Source: an uncultured Ruminococcus sp.
Lineage (GTDB): Bacteria; Bacillota; Clostridia; Oscillospirales; Acutalibacteraceae
Assembly (NCBI GenBank): GCA_902792105.1
Contig: CADAYK010000005.1
Span: 1-35,329, forward strand
Direction of reading: 5' to 3'
Length of the DNA stretch: 35,329 nt
Shown: positions 22,595-30,680 of the stretch, piece by piece
Position numbering within the stretch: the stretch's first letter is position 1
Layout of the letters: each line of letters starts with the position of its first letter
Notes under the pieces: model-generated
The model's input: only the letters and a program-made list of their open reading frames with translations
The model's database searches: none
Told to the model about the DNA's origin: nothing
Position numbers and translations under genes: made by a program

Positions 22595-23908
22595 TTAAAT
22601 CGTGCTGTGCTTCTTGGCTACGGTCGGAACCCTCTTGCCCGAGAGCATATCAAGAGCGGAAATCAAAGCGTTTCTGATCTCGCCGAACTCAACGATTGCG
22701 TCAACATAGCCGTTTTGAGCCGCGTTGAACGCCGAAAGGTTTTCTTCGGCGAACTTTTCGGCAGCTGCCTTTTGCTCGGACACGGGGACATTCATCTTGT
22801 CCTCAGCCATAATAAACGCGGCGGCTTCAATGTTTACGGGTGAGATAACCGCGTCGGGAAGCGCGTAAACCACGTCGGCGTTGGCGCCTGTGCCTGCAAG
22901 CGCAATGTAAGCCGAGCCGATGGTTTTGCCAACGACCACGGCGATTTTGACCGTAGTTGCCTCGGCGTAAGCAGCTGTGAGCTTTGCGGCAGATTTAAGG
23001 CAGTCAAAGCCCGTGCAGTCGGCAAAGGTGATAACGGGAATTGAGAAAGCGTCGCAGAAGCGTACAAACCTTGCGGCTTTGTTGGCGGACTTGCAGTCAA
23101 GCTTGCCTCCTGTTGTGCGGACAACTCCGATCACCTGACCGCCGATTCGCGCAAGGCGCGTGCGCGCGCTGTCGCCGAAGTCGTCGCCGAGCTTAAGCTT
23201 TGAACCGCCGTCAACAAGCTTGCTGACAATGCAGTTTGTGTTTTCGCCGTCGGGCTGTTCGTCAAAAGCCTGCGGAGCCGTAACAAGATTGTTTGAAGGA
23301 AGATAGAGCAAAAGCTCCCTTGCCTTTTCGACCGCCTGTTCCCTGTTTTCGGCAACGATTGAAGCGTTGCCGTGCTTTGAATTATATTCAGCCGAAGCGT
23401 CAGCGCCTGTAACGTCAAGCGAAAGCTTCGCGTCGTTTGTCATTATTACAAAATCCGCGCTTGCGGCGTTAAGAGCGTTAGTTCCGAGGCAGGTGCCCAA
23501 AATTACGGAAATCTGCGGCACAACACCCGAAACCTTTGAAGCGAGCTTTAAAACCTCGCCGCAGCCGCCGAGCAGCTCAGAGCCCTGGCTGAGTCTGCCG
23601 CCTATGCTGTCATAAAAACCTACTACGGGAGCGCCGGTTTTGAGTGCGAGACCGTATAATTTTTTAAGCTTTGCGGTTTGCGCCTTGCTTAACGCGCCGC
23701 CGCTTATGTCGCTGTTCTGCGCGAAAGCGTACACAGGCATACCCTCTACTGTGCCGAAGCCTGCCACTACCTCGGCAAAGCCCTCGCCCGACTTGGCAAA
23801 GGCGTCAATTTCGCAAAAGCTGTCCGCGTCAAAAAAACCTGTGACGGTTTTGTAGGCGGAGGTCGAAGCTATTTCGGCTTTTGCGGCATTGATTTTTTCA
23901 ATACTCAT
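22595..23908 (-). CDS. Acyl-CoA carboxyltransferase (12S/MmdA-like)
   Basis: 437 residues, shorter than the roughly 510 of MmdA or transcarboxylase 12S; the usual N-terminal R-E-R-I region is missing, and it begins with S-F-C-E-I-D-A-F. The crotonase-like halves are recognisable: G-F-G-T-V-E-G-M-P-V-Y-A-F-A-Q, Y-D-S-I-G-G-R-L-S-Q-G in the first; R-I-G-G-Q-V-I-G-V-V, F-A-D-C-T-G-F, I-G-S-A-Y-I-A-L-A-G in the second. Such subunits transfer CO2 between biotin and an acyl-CoA such as methylmalonyl-CoA. It diverges enough that the substrate is uncertain. I use ATG 23906-23908, with GGAGG seven bases upstream, over an ORF start at 23941. Confidence 0.85.
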   Translation of the reverse strand: MSIEKINAAKAEIASTSAYKTVTGFFDADSFCEIDAFAKSGEGFAEVVAGFGTVEGMPVYAFAQNSDISGGALSKAQTAKLKKLYGLALKTGAPVVGFYDSIGGRLSQGSELLGGCGEVLKLASKVSGVVPQISVILGTCLGTNALNAASADFVIMTNDAKLSLDVTGADASAEYNSKHGNASIVAENREQAVEKARELLLYLPSNNLVTAPQAFDEQPDGENTNCIVSKLVDGGSKLKLGDDFGDSARTRLARIGGQVIGVVRTTGGKLDCKSANKAARFVRFCDAFSIPVITFADCTGFDCLKSAAKLTAAYAEATTVKIAVVVGKTIGSAYIALAGTGANADVVYALPDAVISPVNIEAAAFIMAEDKMNVPVSEQKAAAEKFAEENLSAFNAAQNGYVDAIVEFGEIRNALISALDMLSGKRVPTVAKKHSTI

Positions 23909-23973
23909 ACATATTCCTCCATTGCTATATACCTGAAACACATAGTGTCACATTATAAATTCATACATAAGAT

Positions 23974-24002
23974 ATTATAACAAATTTGGTTTTAAATTAC
24001 AA
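23974..24002 (-). promoter_or_regulatory. Promoter of the carboxyltransferase operon
   Basis: TTGTAA (23997-24002), 17 bases, TATAAT (23974-23979) with an upstream TGT (extended -10) on the minus strand. A leader of about 60 bases follows, with no recognised riboswitch. Confidence 0.7.
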
Positions 24003-24023
24003 CAGCTTTTTTCAAATATTTAA

Positions 24024-24045
24024 AGGCAGTGCCAAAACACTGCCT
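24024..24045 (-). terminator. Terminator after rluB
   Basis: An 8-bp stem, AGGCAGTG / CACTGCCT, with loop CCAAAA. The minus strand continues TTTAAATATTTG, a modest U-tract. It lies 13 bases beyond the rluB stop and ends the long 29098-24059 operon. Confidence 0.75.
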
Positions 24046-24058
24046 AAGTCTTAAGGTA

Positions 24059-24808
24059 TTAAATTGTTCTGCCGTTTACTATCGGATTGGCGGTCAGGTT
24101 CTTTACCTCTTTTTCGGTGAGGTCGCGCCAGTCGCCCTGCTTTAACATTCCCATTTTTACTCCGCCGATCTGCGTGCGCTTAAGGCGCGCTACCTCGAGC
24201 CCTACGGCGTCGCACATTTTGCGGATCTCGCGGTTTTTGCCCTCGTGAAGGATAATTTCGAGTACGACTCTGCCCTCCTCCTTATGTACAACGTGGACAA
24301 TGGCAGGCGCGGTTTTTCTGCCGTCGATCTCAACGCCTGTTTCAAGCTTTACAAGCTGATCCTCGTTAATTGAGGGGCGCACTGTTACGCGGTAAAATTT
24401 GTAGATGCTGTTGCGCGGATGCATTATTTTGTTGGCAAATTCGCCGTCGTTTGTGAACACCAGCATTCCCTCGGAGTCCTTGTCGAGCCTGCCTATGGGG
24501 TACACTCTTTCGCCCACGTTTGAAACAAGCTCTGCCACACATTTTCTGCCGCGCTCGTCGTTCATTGTGGTTATAAAGCCGCGCGGCTTGTTGAGCATGA
24601 TGTAGCGGTACCTTGTCTTTGGCATTACGATACGCTTGCCGCTTACGGTCACCTTGTCGGCAGAGGTCACCTTGTCGCCCAAAATCGCCGGCTTGCCGTT
24701 TACCTTTACCCTGCCCTGAAGAATAAGCTCCTCTGCCTTGCGGCGCGAGGCGATTCCGCACTGAGCTATAAATTTTTGAAGTCTTACGGGTTCTTCTTTT
24801 TTAGCCAT
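24059..24808 (-). CDS. rluB: 23S rRNA pseudouridine synthase, RluB-like
   Basis: 249 residues, RsuA/RluB family. An N-terminal S4 RNA-binding domain (R-L-Q-K-F-I-A-Q-C-G-I-A-S-R-R-K-A-E-E) is followed by the catalytic domain with G-R-L-D-K-D-S-E-G-M, whose Asp 109 is the nucleophile, and K-N-R-E-I-R-K-M near the C-terminus. It converts a uridine of 23S rRNA helix 89 (RluB) to pseudouridine; RsuA activity on 16S RNA cannot be excluded. The ATG overlaps the end of dacF by 8 bases. In many Firmicutes rluB (ypuL) lies with scpAB and a dacB/F-type carboxypeptidase, as here. Confidence 0.93.
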   Translation of the reverse strand: MAKKEEPVRLQKFIAQCGIASRRKAEELILQGRVKVNGKPAILGDKVTSADKVTVSGKRIVMPKTRYRYIMLNKPRGFITTMNDERGRKCVAELVSNVGERVYPIGRLDKDSEGMLVFTNDGEFANKIMHPRNSIYKFYRVTVRPSINEDQLVKLETGVEIDGRKTAPAIVHVVHKEEGRVVLEIILHEGKNREIRKMCDAVGLEVARLKRTQIGGVKMGMLKQGDWRDLTEKEVKNLTANPIVNGRTI

Positions 24809-25916
24809 GATTAAAAAATTCCTTTATTTTTTGCCAAAAGCCTGTTTTGGCCTTTTGTATTTTGATTTCGTTTTGGGCAGTCAGCCTGTATTTTTTCAGA
24901 AGCTTTCCGTCCAGACGGTACTCTACGCTGCCCACCGTACTACCCTTATTTACAGGAGCATACAAAAACGCGTCGGCGATTATCACCTGACTTACGCGTT
25001 TGTTTTCGCCTGCCTTCAAAATAATGGGTTTATTGCTTTTGCAAACCGCCGTTACGCTGCCGCCGTCGCCGCCCACACACGGTATTTCAAGGCTAAGCTC
25101 GCCCGGCGAGTACGCCGAAAGCGCACAAAAACCGTAGTCGTAAAGAGCGATGTGGTCGTTCCAGTCGTTTTTGTCGTTTAAGGTTACGCAGATCAATGTA
25201 ACGCCGTTTTGTTCCGCCGACGACACAAGACATCTGCCTGCCGCCGCGGTGTAGCCGGTTTTGCCGCCGGTACAGCGCGGATCGAGCCGCAAAAGCTTGT
25301 TGTGATTATTGTAGCTGACTGTTTTACCCTTTGGCTCAACAAAGCTTACCTTGGCGCTTTTTTGCGCGGTAAGCTCGCGAAAAGCCTTGTTTTCGAGCCC
25401 TGCCGCCATCAGCAGTGCAAGGTCATAGGCGGTGGTATAGTGATTATCGTCGTCGAGTCCGCTCGGAGTTACGAAATTGGTGTGCTTCATGCCGATTTGC
25501 TTTGCCCTTTTGTTCATCAGCTTTGCAAAGCCCCCGCGTGTTTTGCCGACCGTAACTGCCGCAGCGTTTGCCGCGTCGTTGCCCGAGCACATCATCATTC
25601 CTGCCGCGAGGTCATCAAGCCTGAGCTTTTCACCGAATTTAAGATACATTGAGCTGCCCTCGGCTGCCATTTTGCGCGTAAAGGTCACCGTGCGGTTGCT
25701 CTTTTGCGCGGCTTCAAGCGTGAGCAGCGTTGTCATAAGCTTGGTGGTGCTTGCGGGCTTCATTCTCTTTTGGGCGTTTTGGGACAAAACCACGCTGCCG
25801 TTTTGCGGACAATAAAGCACAAAGCTTTCCGCGCCTGTCACGGGCTTTTGCGCCGCGCGGGCACATACGGGAACGCAGAGCACAGCGATTATCATGAGTG
25901 AAATCAGCTTTTTCAT
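24801..25916 (-). CDS. dacF: D-alanyl-D-alanine carboxypeptidase (DacF type)
   Basis: 371 residues, peptidase S11 (PBP5 family), exported, trimming the terminal D-Ala of peptidoglycan stem peptides. A signal peptide covers residues 1-21 (A-R-A-A cleavage). The catalytic motifs are S-T-T-K (Ser 56, Lys 59), S-G-N (111-113) and K-T-G (219-221). A C-terminal beta-rich domain and an amphipathic helix (W-Q-K-I-K-E-F-F) suggest membrane attachment. GGGGGTATAGTT precedes the ATG. It lies between the ytfI-ytfJ fusion and rluB. Sporulation-specific (DacB/DacF) or housekeeping (DacA) roles are both possible; the neighbours favour the former. Confidence 0.93.
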   Translation of the reverse strand: MKKLISLMIIAVLCVPVCARAAQKPVTGAESFVLYCPQNGSVVLSQNAQKRMKPASTTKLMTTLLTLEAAQKSNRTVTFTRKMAAEGSSMYLKFGEKLRLDDLAAGMMMCSGNDAANAAAVTVGKTRGGFAKLMNKRAKQIGMKHTNFVTPSGLDDDNHYTTAYDLALLMAAGLENKAFRELTAQKSAKVSFVEPKGKTVSYNNHNKLLRLDPRCTGGKTGYTAAAGRCLVSSAEQNGVTLICVTLNDKNDWNDHIALYDYGFCALSAYSPGELSLEIPCVGGDGGSVTAVCKSNKPIILKAGENKRVSQVIIADAFLYAPVNKGSTVGSVEYRLDGKLLKKYRLTAQNEIKIQKAKTGFWQKIKEFFNHG

Positions 25917-25959
25917 AACTATACCCCCTGCAAAATATATGCAAAGGGCACGGCTGCTA

Positions 25960-27072
25960 TTACTCTATATCGTCAATTGTGATTTCGGAAAAATCGTCGG
26001 ACACAAGCTCCTTGGAGTCGGTCTTATCCTTTTTGAAAAATCCCTTTACCTTATCGACAACATCGGGAACCATGTCGATAAGCCTTTCAAGTCCGTCTCC
26101 TCCGCCGTTGACGGAAATAAGGCGGACGTTGCCCTGATATACGGTCAAAAACGCAATAGGCTGAATTGTTACGCCCGCGCCGCTTCCGCCGCCGAACAGG
26201 TCTTTTTTCTCGTTCTTTGACGGAAGATCAGATCCGCCCGAGGCAAAGCCGTAGCTCACCTTTGAAACCGGGATGATCAAAGTGCCGTCGGCGGAAGTGA
26301 TCGGAGTGCCGACGATCGTGTTTACGTCAACCATTTCCTTGATTTTTTCCATGGTTATATTCATTAAGCTTCCGATAGGATGTTCCATAACATTCTCTCC
26401 TTCTTCTTCTGTGATCCTTGCTTGTTCTTCCTGAATTATCGCCTTGTCCTTTTTGGTCTTATTGCGCAGGCTCAAAATAAGCCGCAGCGCCTTGAAGCCG
26501 TGCTTAAAGACAAGCGCGAAAATCCACAAAAGCCGTATATTCACCCAAAAGTCAAGCTTATATTCCGACTTTCCTTCGGCGTTGAAATCCGGTTGGATGT
26601 CTACGCCGTAATTCCTGCATTTTGCCGCGTTTACAAGTATGCTTACCGCAGGATAAACCGACAGGCAAAAGTAGCCGTATTTGACCGCTGTGTCGTCGGC
26701 GTCCTCGCCGCAGTAGGTAATGCTTAGCTGCAGGCGTTTTATTTTTAAATGCTTAAAAAAATCCTTTAGTATGCCCTTCGCGAGGATAGCCGCGTTCTTT
26801 ATGGTATCAACCAGCCACGACAAACCCTTTTCCTTGATGATGCCGGGCTTTTTTTCTTTTTCCTCTTCCTTTTTTTCGGAAGGTTTTTTCTTTGGCTCCT
26901 TCTTTTTCCGCTTTTGTTTTTTTGGCTTTTGCGGATAAAGAGTTATTTTTATGAAGCCGATCGTAAGCTTTGCGTTCAGTTCCTCGTCAAAGCTTACCCT
27001 TGCGCCGACCGGTATTGCCGTTATCAGCGCGATTACCGCGATTATTCCGATTAATATAAACCAACCTGTCAA
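25960..27072 (-). CDS. DUF2953 (YtfI) - YtfJ/GerW fusion protein
   Basis: 370 residues. Residues 1-228 look like the DUF2953/YtfI family: an N-terminal membrane helix, a K/E-rich stretch with repeated K-K-K-E-P-K-K-K, and a helical domain. From Met 229 (26386-26388) the sequence is a nearly complete YtfJ/GerW protein (M-E-H-P-I-G-S-L-M, G-T-P-I, I-P-V-S-K-V-S-Y-G-F, G-G-G-S-G-A-G-V-T-I-Q-P), a spore germination protein. In most Firmicutes ytfI and ytfJ are separate adjacent genes. Here no stop separates them, yet a good AAGGAGAGAATGTT ribosome site remains in front of the internal ATG, so both a fused and a free YtfJ could be made. The start is TTG 27070-27072 with GAGGTGA upstream. Confidence 0.8.
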   Translation of the reverse strand: MTGWFILIGIIAVIALITAIPVGARVSFDEELNAKLTIGFIKITLYPQKPKKQKRKKKEPKKKPSEKKEEEKEKKPGIIKEKGLSWLVDTIKNAAILAKGILKDFFKHLKIKRLQLSITYCGEDADDTAVKYGYFCLSVYPAVSILVNAAKCRNYGVDIQPDFNAEGKSEYKLDFWVNIRLLWIFALVFKHGFKALRLILSLRNKTKKDKAIIQEEQARITEEEGENVMEHPIGSLMNITMEKIKEMVDVNTIVGTPITSADGTLIIPVSKVSYGFASGGSDLPSKNEKKDLFGGGSGAGVTIQPIAFLTVYQGNVRLISVNGGGDGLERLIDMVPDVVDKVKGFFKKDKTDSKELVSDDFSEITIDDIE

Positions 27073-27099
27073 GAATAATCACCTCGTCGCGTGTAATTT

Positions 27100-27678
27100 T
27101 TAACCGGGATCTTCTGTTTTATTTTCTTCTGAGGAATTATCTTCCTTTTCATCCTTACCTTCATCTTCCGTTTCGGGCAAGGGCGGAAGCTCTTCGGGAC
27201 TCGAAACATTGAAACACCTTAAAAAGTGTTCGGTCGTGCCGTAAAGCAGAGGACGTCCGGGAAGCTCAAGCCTTCCCTTTTCCTCGATAAGCCCCTTGGT
27301 TGTCAGGCTGCCGATAACACCGCTGCAGTCAACGCCGCGAACCTGCTCGACAAACGCCTTGGTTACCGGCTGGTTATAGGCAACCACCGCCAACACCTCA
27401 AGCGCCGCCTGAGACAGCGGAGTGTTGCGGCGCAGATCCATAACTGTGCGAATTTGCGCGGCGTAGTCCTTGCGCGAAACCATTTGGTAGCTATCGTTTA
27501 GTTTTATTATCATTATGCCCCGTTGGGAGCTGTTATAATCTTCAATCAGCGAATCAAGCTGTGTTTGAACCTCGGCGTCGGGTAATTCGAGCGCCTGGGC
27601 TATTCTTGCAAGCTCAACCGAAGCTCCGCTTGCGAACAGGATGGCTTCGATTGCGGCTTTGATATTAATTTTGTCCAT
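27100..27678 (-). CDS. scpB: Segregation and condensation protein B
   Basis: 192 residues. ScpB is the winged-helix partner of ScpA in the SMC condensin complex that compacts and segregates the chromosome. Features include A-A-I-E-A-I-L-F-A-S-G at the start, then L-S-Q-A-A-L-E-V-L-A-V-V-A-Y-N-Q-P and G-R-P-L-L-Y-G-T-T-E-H-F-L, all typical of the family. The tail after residue 170 is acidic and low-complexity. Its ATG overlaps the end of scpA by 14 bases, with GGGAGGCAGA upstream, indicating translational coupling. Confidence 0.96.
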   Translation of the reverse strand: MDKINIKAAIEAILFASGASVELARIAQALELPDAEVQTQLDSLIEDYNSSQRGIMIIKLNDSYQMVSRKDYAAQIRTVMDLRRNTPLSQAALEVLAVVAYNQPVTKAFVEQVRGVDCSGVIGSLTTKGLIEEKGRLELPGRPLLYGTTEHFLRCFNVSSPEELPPLPETEDEGKDEKEDNSSEENKTEDPG

Positions 27679-28396
27679 CTTCTGCCTCCCCGTTTTTGTC
27701 TAACATACGCACAACAGCGGCTTCTCCGCTTCCCTCAATGCGAATACGCTTGCCCTTGACAAGCTCAAGGGTTGCAAGGAAGGTTGCCACCAAATCGCTT
27801 TTGCCCTCGCACACCTCGAAAATCTCGTGATATTCAAGACGCTTGCTGCGGCGCAGCCTGCGCATAAGGTGGATGATTTTGCTGTTGACCGAAACGATCT
27901 TGTGCGCTACGATTCCCGAAAAAGCCTGTTGTGACGGAGGAAGCTTCCGCTTTCCCCTGCCAACCGCGCTGATATACGCCTTTGCGATGTCCTCCGGCGG
28001 ATGCTGACGGTTATAGGTCATGTCGAATTCAACGGGAGAAGGCTCGCGAAAAAACCGGTCAAAGTCATAAATCGCTCCGAGCTTTGCGGCCATTTCACGG
28101 CAAACCGCGTATTCAAGAAGTTGACCGGAAAGCTCCTTTTTGAGCTCCTCTGCCTCTTCCTCATATTTTGGCAAAAGCATCACCGATTTGATGTATACAA
28201 GCCGCGACGCCATGGTCAAAAACTCGGACGCTACGTCCATTTGATTTTCCTGCATTCTCGATATTTGCTCCATGTACTGGTCAAGAAGCTCGGAAATTTG
28301 AATATCATAGATGTCGATCTTATTTTTTGAAATCAACGTGAGGAGCAAATCAAGAGGTCCCTCAAAAGCAGGCAGCTTATATTGTAAAGCTTCCAT
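27665..28396 (-). CDS. scpA: Segregation and condensation protein A
   Basis: 243 residues. ScpA is the kleisin that bridges the SMC heads; with ScpB it forms the condensin. The N-terminus F-E-G-P-L-D-L-L-L-T-L-I-S-K-N-K-I-D-I is diagnostic, as are Y-M-E-Q and A-S-E-F-L-T-M-A-S-R-L-V-Y-I-K-S, with the winged-helix end V-A-T-F-L-A-T-L-E-L-V-K. The ATG follows GGAGGGCATA, 12 bases after the M50 protease gene. Confidence 0.96.
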   Translation of the reverse strand: MEALQYKLPAFEGPLDLLLTLISKNKIDIYDIQISELLDQYMEQISRMQENQMDVASEFLTMASRLVYIKSVMLLPKYEEEAEELKKELSGQLLEYAVCREMAAKLGAIYDFDRFFREPSPVEFDMTYNRQHPPEDIAKAYISAVGRGKRKLPPSQQAFSGIVAHKIVSVNSKIIHLMRRLRRSKRLEYHEIFEVCEGKSDLVATFLATLELVKGKRIRIEGSGEAAVVRMLDKNGEAEDGQN

Positions 28397-28408
28397 TATG
28401 CCCTCCGT

Positions 28409-29098
28409 TTATAAGGAAAGTAAACCCGAAAACGGGAGCCTTGCAAGCCAGCTCATTCCGTTTATCAAATTTCCTGACAGGTACGAAAGAACCGACGAAA
28501 GCGGACCTGTGAAGATCAGGATGAACAGCAGTGCAAAGAAGATCATCTGGTATCTGTAGAAAAATTCTACCGCCTTGTCAGGCAAAAAGGTGAACAGCAC
28601 CTTTGAACCGTCAAGCGGAGGAATGGGCAAAAGGTTGAACACGGCAAGGTTAATGTTGACCGTAATATAGAAATTCAAAAACGTAGTAACGTAACCGCCG
28701 CCCTCGGAGAACATAAAGCTTGGAGCAAATGCCAGCAAGGCGTAGAACACCAGCATCCCCACAAAGCCCGCAACGATGTTAGAAACAGGTCCCATAAGCG
28801 CGGTAATTCCCATGCCGAGCTTAGGATTTTTAAAATATCGTGAATCAACGGGAACTGGCTTTGCCCAGCCGAAGCCGATAAAGAGCATAAAAAGCGCACC
28901 GATGGGATCGATGTGGCTGAGCGGATTAAGTGAAAGTCTTCCGCGCTCTTTAATTCCCTTGTCACCCAAAAGGTAGGCTGTTTGGGCGTGTGCCCATTCA
29001 TGAAGAGGAAGTATTAAAAAAATGATAACAAGCACGGCGAGAATTTCCGCCACTGCAGTTTGAAATGTGAGTTGACCACGTAAAAGTTGCGAAAGCAT
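28409..29098 (-). CDS. Site-2-type M50 membrane metalloprotease
   Basis: 229 residues, an integral membrane zinc protease of the M50 (site-2 protease/SpoIVFB-like) type. The HExxH motif is H-E-W-A-H (residues 33-37) within the first hydrophobic segment. The second metal site is in N-L-L-P-I-P-P-L-D-G. Several further transmembrane helices follow. It may cleave membrane-bound regulators. I start it at ATG 29096-29098, five bases after GGAGG; an ATG four codons upstream contains that same ribosome site. It is the first gene of a long operon through scpA, scpB, ytfI-ytfJ, dacF and rluB. Confidence 0.9.
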   Translation of the reverse strand: MLSQLLRGQLTFQTAVAEILAVLVIIFLILPLHEWAHAQTAYLLGDKGIKERGRLSLNPLSHIDPIGALFMLFIGFGWAKPVPVDSRYFKNPKLGMGITALMGPVSNIVAGFVGMLVFYALLAFAPSFMFSEGGGYVTTFLNFYITVNINLAVFNLLPIPPLDGSKVLFTFLPDKAVEFFYRYQMIFFALLFILIFTGPLSSVLSYLSGNLINGMSWLARLPFSGLLSL

Positions 29099-29133
29099 AT
29101 AATCCTCCATATACTTAAATATATACAGTTTAT

Positions 29134-29162
29134 ATTATACTACAACGCCGCTAAAAAAACAA
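29134..29162 (-). promoter_or_regulatory. Promoter of the M50-scpAB-rluB operon
   Basis: TTGTTT (29157-29162), 17 bases, perfect TATAAT (29134-29139) on the minus strand, 35 bases upstream of the M50 start. It is divergent from the rpmB promoter. Confidence 0.65.
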
Positions 29163-29185
29163 GTTAATAAATTTTAAAAAAAGAC

Positions 29186-29214
29186 TTGCTTTTTTCTTTA
29201 TTTTCTGGTATTAT
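29186..29214 (+). promoter_or_regulatory. Promoter of rpmB
   Basis: TTGCTT (29186-29191), 17 bases, TATTAT (29209-29214) on the plus strand, 48 bases upstream of the rpmB ATG. Confidence 0.55.
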
Positions 29215-29262
29215 AACAAAGTTAGGAATAATAAGTTCAGAATACTAAGGAGGTGCAGACGT

Positions 29263-29406
29263 ATGGCAAAGTGTCAATTCTGCGGTAAGGATGTAAAATT
29301 CGGAATTAAGGTTTCTCACTCACACAGACGTTCTAACAGAACATGGAAACCCAATTATGCTTGCACCCGTTGCTTACGTTCCGGTAAGGTTACAAGAGCT
29401 AACTAA
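29263..29406 (+). CDS. rpmB: Ribosomal protein L28, internally shortened
   Basis: 47 residues starting M-A-K-C-Q-F-C-G-K-D, too short for most gene finders. Two C-x-x-C pairs (Cys 4/7 and Cys 34/37) form the zinc site of the Cys-type L28. The segment K-V-S-H-S-H-R-R-S-N-R-T-W-K-P-N is fully typical, as is the end C-T-R-C-L-R-S-G-K-V-T. However, family members have about 60-63 residues. The roughly 15-residue piece between W-K-P-N and Y-A-C-T-R-C (usually a V-x-K-V-x-A-x-V-x-G-x-P-K type strand) is absent and the frame is intact. AAGGAGGTGCAGACGT precedes the ATG. The deletion may be real or an assembly error. Confidence 0.9.
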   Translation: MAKCQFCGKDVKFGIKVSHSHRRSNRTWKPNYACTRCLRSGKVTRAN

Positions 29407-29418
29407 GTTTACATCTGA

Positions 29419-29446
29419 GAGGACGGCTTGACCGTCCTCTTTTTTC
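29419..29446 (+). terminator. Terminator of rpmB
   Basis: An 8-bp stem GAGGACGG / CCGTCCTC with loop CTTGA, followed immediately by TTTTTT. Confidence 0.95.
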
Positions 29447-29478
29447 CATTTACATAATACCGGAAATAATAAAATAAT

Positions 29479-29513
29479 AAGGTTGGCTTTACTTTTACGG
29501 TTAAGCCAACCTT
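29479..29513 (-). terminator. Terminator after the 29529 surface-protein gene
   Basis: An 11-bp perfect stem, AAGGTTGGCTT / AAGCCAACCTT, followed on the minus strand by ATTATTTTATT. It lies 16 bases beyond the stop at 29529. Confidence 0.85.
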
Positions 29514-29528
29514 TTAATTTCGAAAATA

Positions 29529-30617
29529 TTAATCCTTCAACATCAAATTTAACATAAGCTTTTTGCGCGCGATCAAAAGCGCTACCATACCGGCGGTCAA
29601 CAAAATGAGGATGACAATTGCGTTTACGGGATTTCCGGTAACGACCTTGACGGTGTTCTGCTTTTTATTGTCGGGCTTTGGTTTTGCCTGATTATTATTA
29701 TCCTTACCCCCGTTTTTGGGATTATTGCTGCCGGGGTTCGTGACCTGAGCAGCCTTGTCCGGCGAGGTCACATTTGTCGGTGAGGTTGAGGGCTGTGACG
29801 GATTGACTGACTTTTGCTCGTCCAAGGTTCCCTTTGATTTAGTCGCCGCCGCGGTTGTGGGTTCGGCGGTGGTAGGCTCTACATAGTTTGAATCGGTAAG
29901 GGTGGTTCCCTTTGAAATTCTGACACGGAGCTTTGTAAGGTCGGCAACCTTGAAATTGTTGACTACAAAACACTCACTGTCGCCGTCCATCAGCCAAAGC
30001 GTGTCGATCGTAAGGTCGATTTTGGTTATTTGCGGTTCGTCTTCGGGAATGTCGTTTACATCAAAAACAAGCTTAACATAAGGAGCGTCGTCCGCGGAAA
30101 AATCAAACAATCCCACGCTGGTGGCGTTATATCTAACCTTGCCTTCTTCAAAATCAACAACACCGGAATCTTTGATTATGGGACAAATCTGCTTAGGGCT
30201 GTTCTTCTTGGGATTCAGCTTTAACACCTTGGGATCATAAGACAGGTTCCATTGGGTTGTAAGAATTCCGCTTGAAGCTTTAAGAAAATAGGTTACGGTT
30301 ACCTCTTTGGTGTACTGGTTGTAATCGGCGTTTGCCTTTCCGAAAAAGTTTGAAATGGCGCTTACAGACAGCGACGGAAATTTCAGCGGTTTAACATAAG
30401 TTGTGGGCTGTTCGGTTGTATGCTGAACGGTTTCGCCGAAAGCAAGCGATTCCTCCGCCGTTGTTTCTGCGGAGGTTTCAGGCTCGGTCAGGTCTTCCGG
30501 AGACGTAGCGATAACAGCATCCTCAGCCTGAGCGGCAGAGAATGTCATTAATGATTGAAAAACCATGATATTAAGAATAATTAATACAATAAATGAACTA
30601 AATATTCTTTTAGACAT
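29529..30617 (-). CDS. Cohesin-like surface protein, membrane anchored
   Basis: 362 residues. A signal peptide covers residues 1-31 (F-S-A-A-Q-A cleavage). A Thr/Glu linker follows to about residue 80. One cohesin-like beta-sandwich spans about 85-235 (T-V-T-Y-F-L-K-A, Q-W-N-L-S-Y-D-P-K-V-L-K-L, Y-V-K-L-V-F-D-V). A Thr/Asn/Pro/Lys-rich stalk runs to about 320. The C-terminus has V-V-T-G-N-P-V-N, a hydrophobic helix and A-R-K-K. Cohesins bind dockerins in cellulosome or amylosome assemblies; binding here is not shown. ATG 30615-30617 with GGAGGATAACA is preferred over an upstream in-frame ATG. It has its own promoter and terminator. Confidence 0.78.
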   Translation of the reverse strand: MSKRIFSSFIVLIILNIMVFQSLMTFSAAQAEDAVIATSPEDLTEPETSAETTAEESLAFGETVQHTTEQPTTYVKPLKFPSLSVSAISNFFGKANADYNQYTKEVTVTYFLKASSGILTTQWNLSYDPKVLKLNPKKNSPKQICPIIKDSGVVDFEEGKVRYNATSVGLFDFSADDAPYVKLVFDVNDIPEDEPQITKIDLTIDTLWLMDGDSECFVVNNFKVADLTKLRVRISKGTTLTDSNYVEPTTAEPTTAAATKSKGTLDEQKSVNPSQPSTSPTNVTSPDKAAQVTNPGSNNPKNGGKDNNNQAKPKPDNKKQNTVKVVTGNPVNAIVILILLTAGMVALLIARKKLMLNLMLKD

Positions 30618-30651
30618 TGTTATCCTCCGATTAATATAATTATACAAGTTT

Positions 30652-30680
30652 AGTATACTATAAAATTACGGAAAAATCAA
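30652..30680 (-). promoter_or_regulatory. Promoter of the 29529 surface-protein gene
   Basis: TTGATT (30675-30680), 17 bases, TATACT (30652-30657) on the minus strand, 34 bases from the start codon. Confidence 0.6.
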
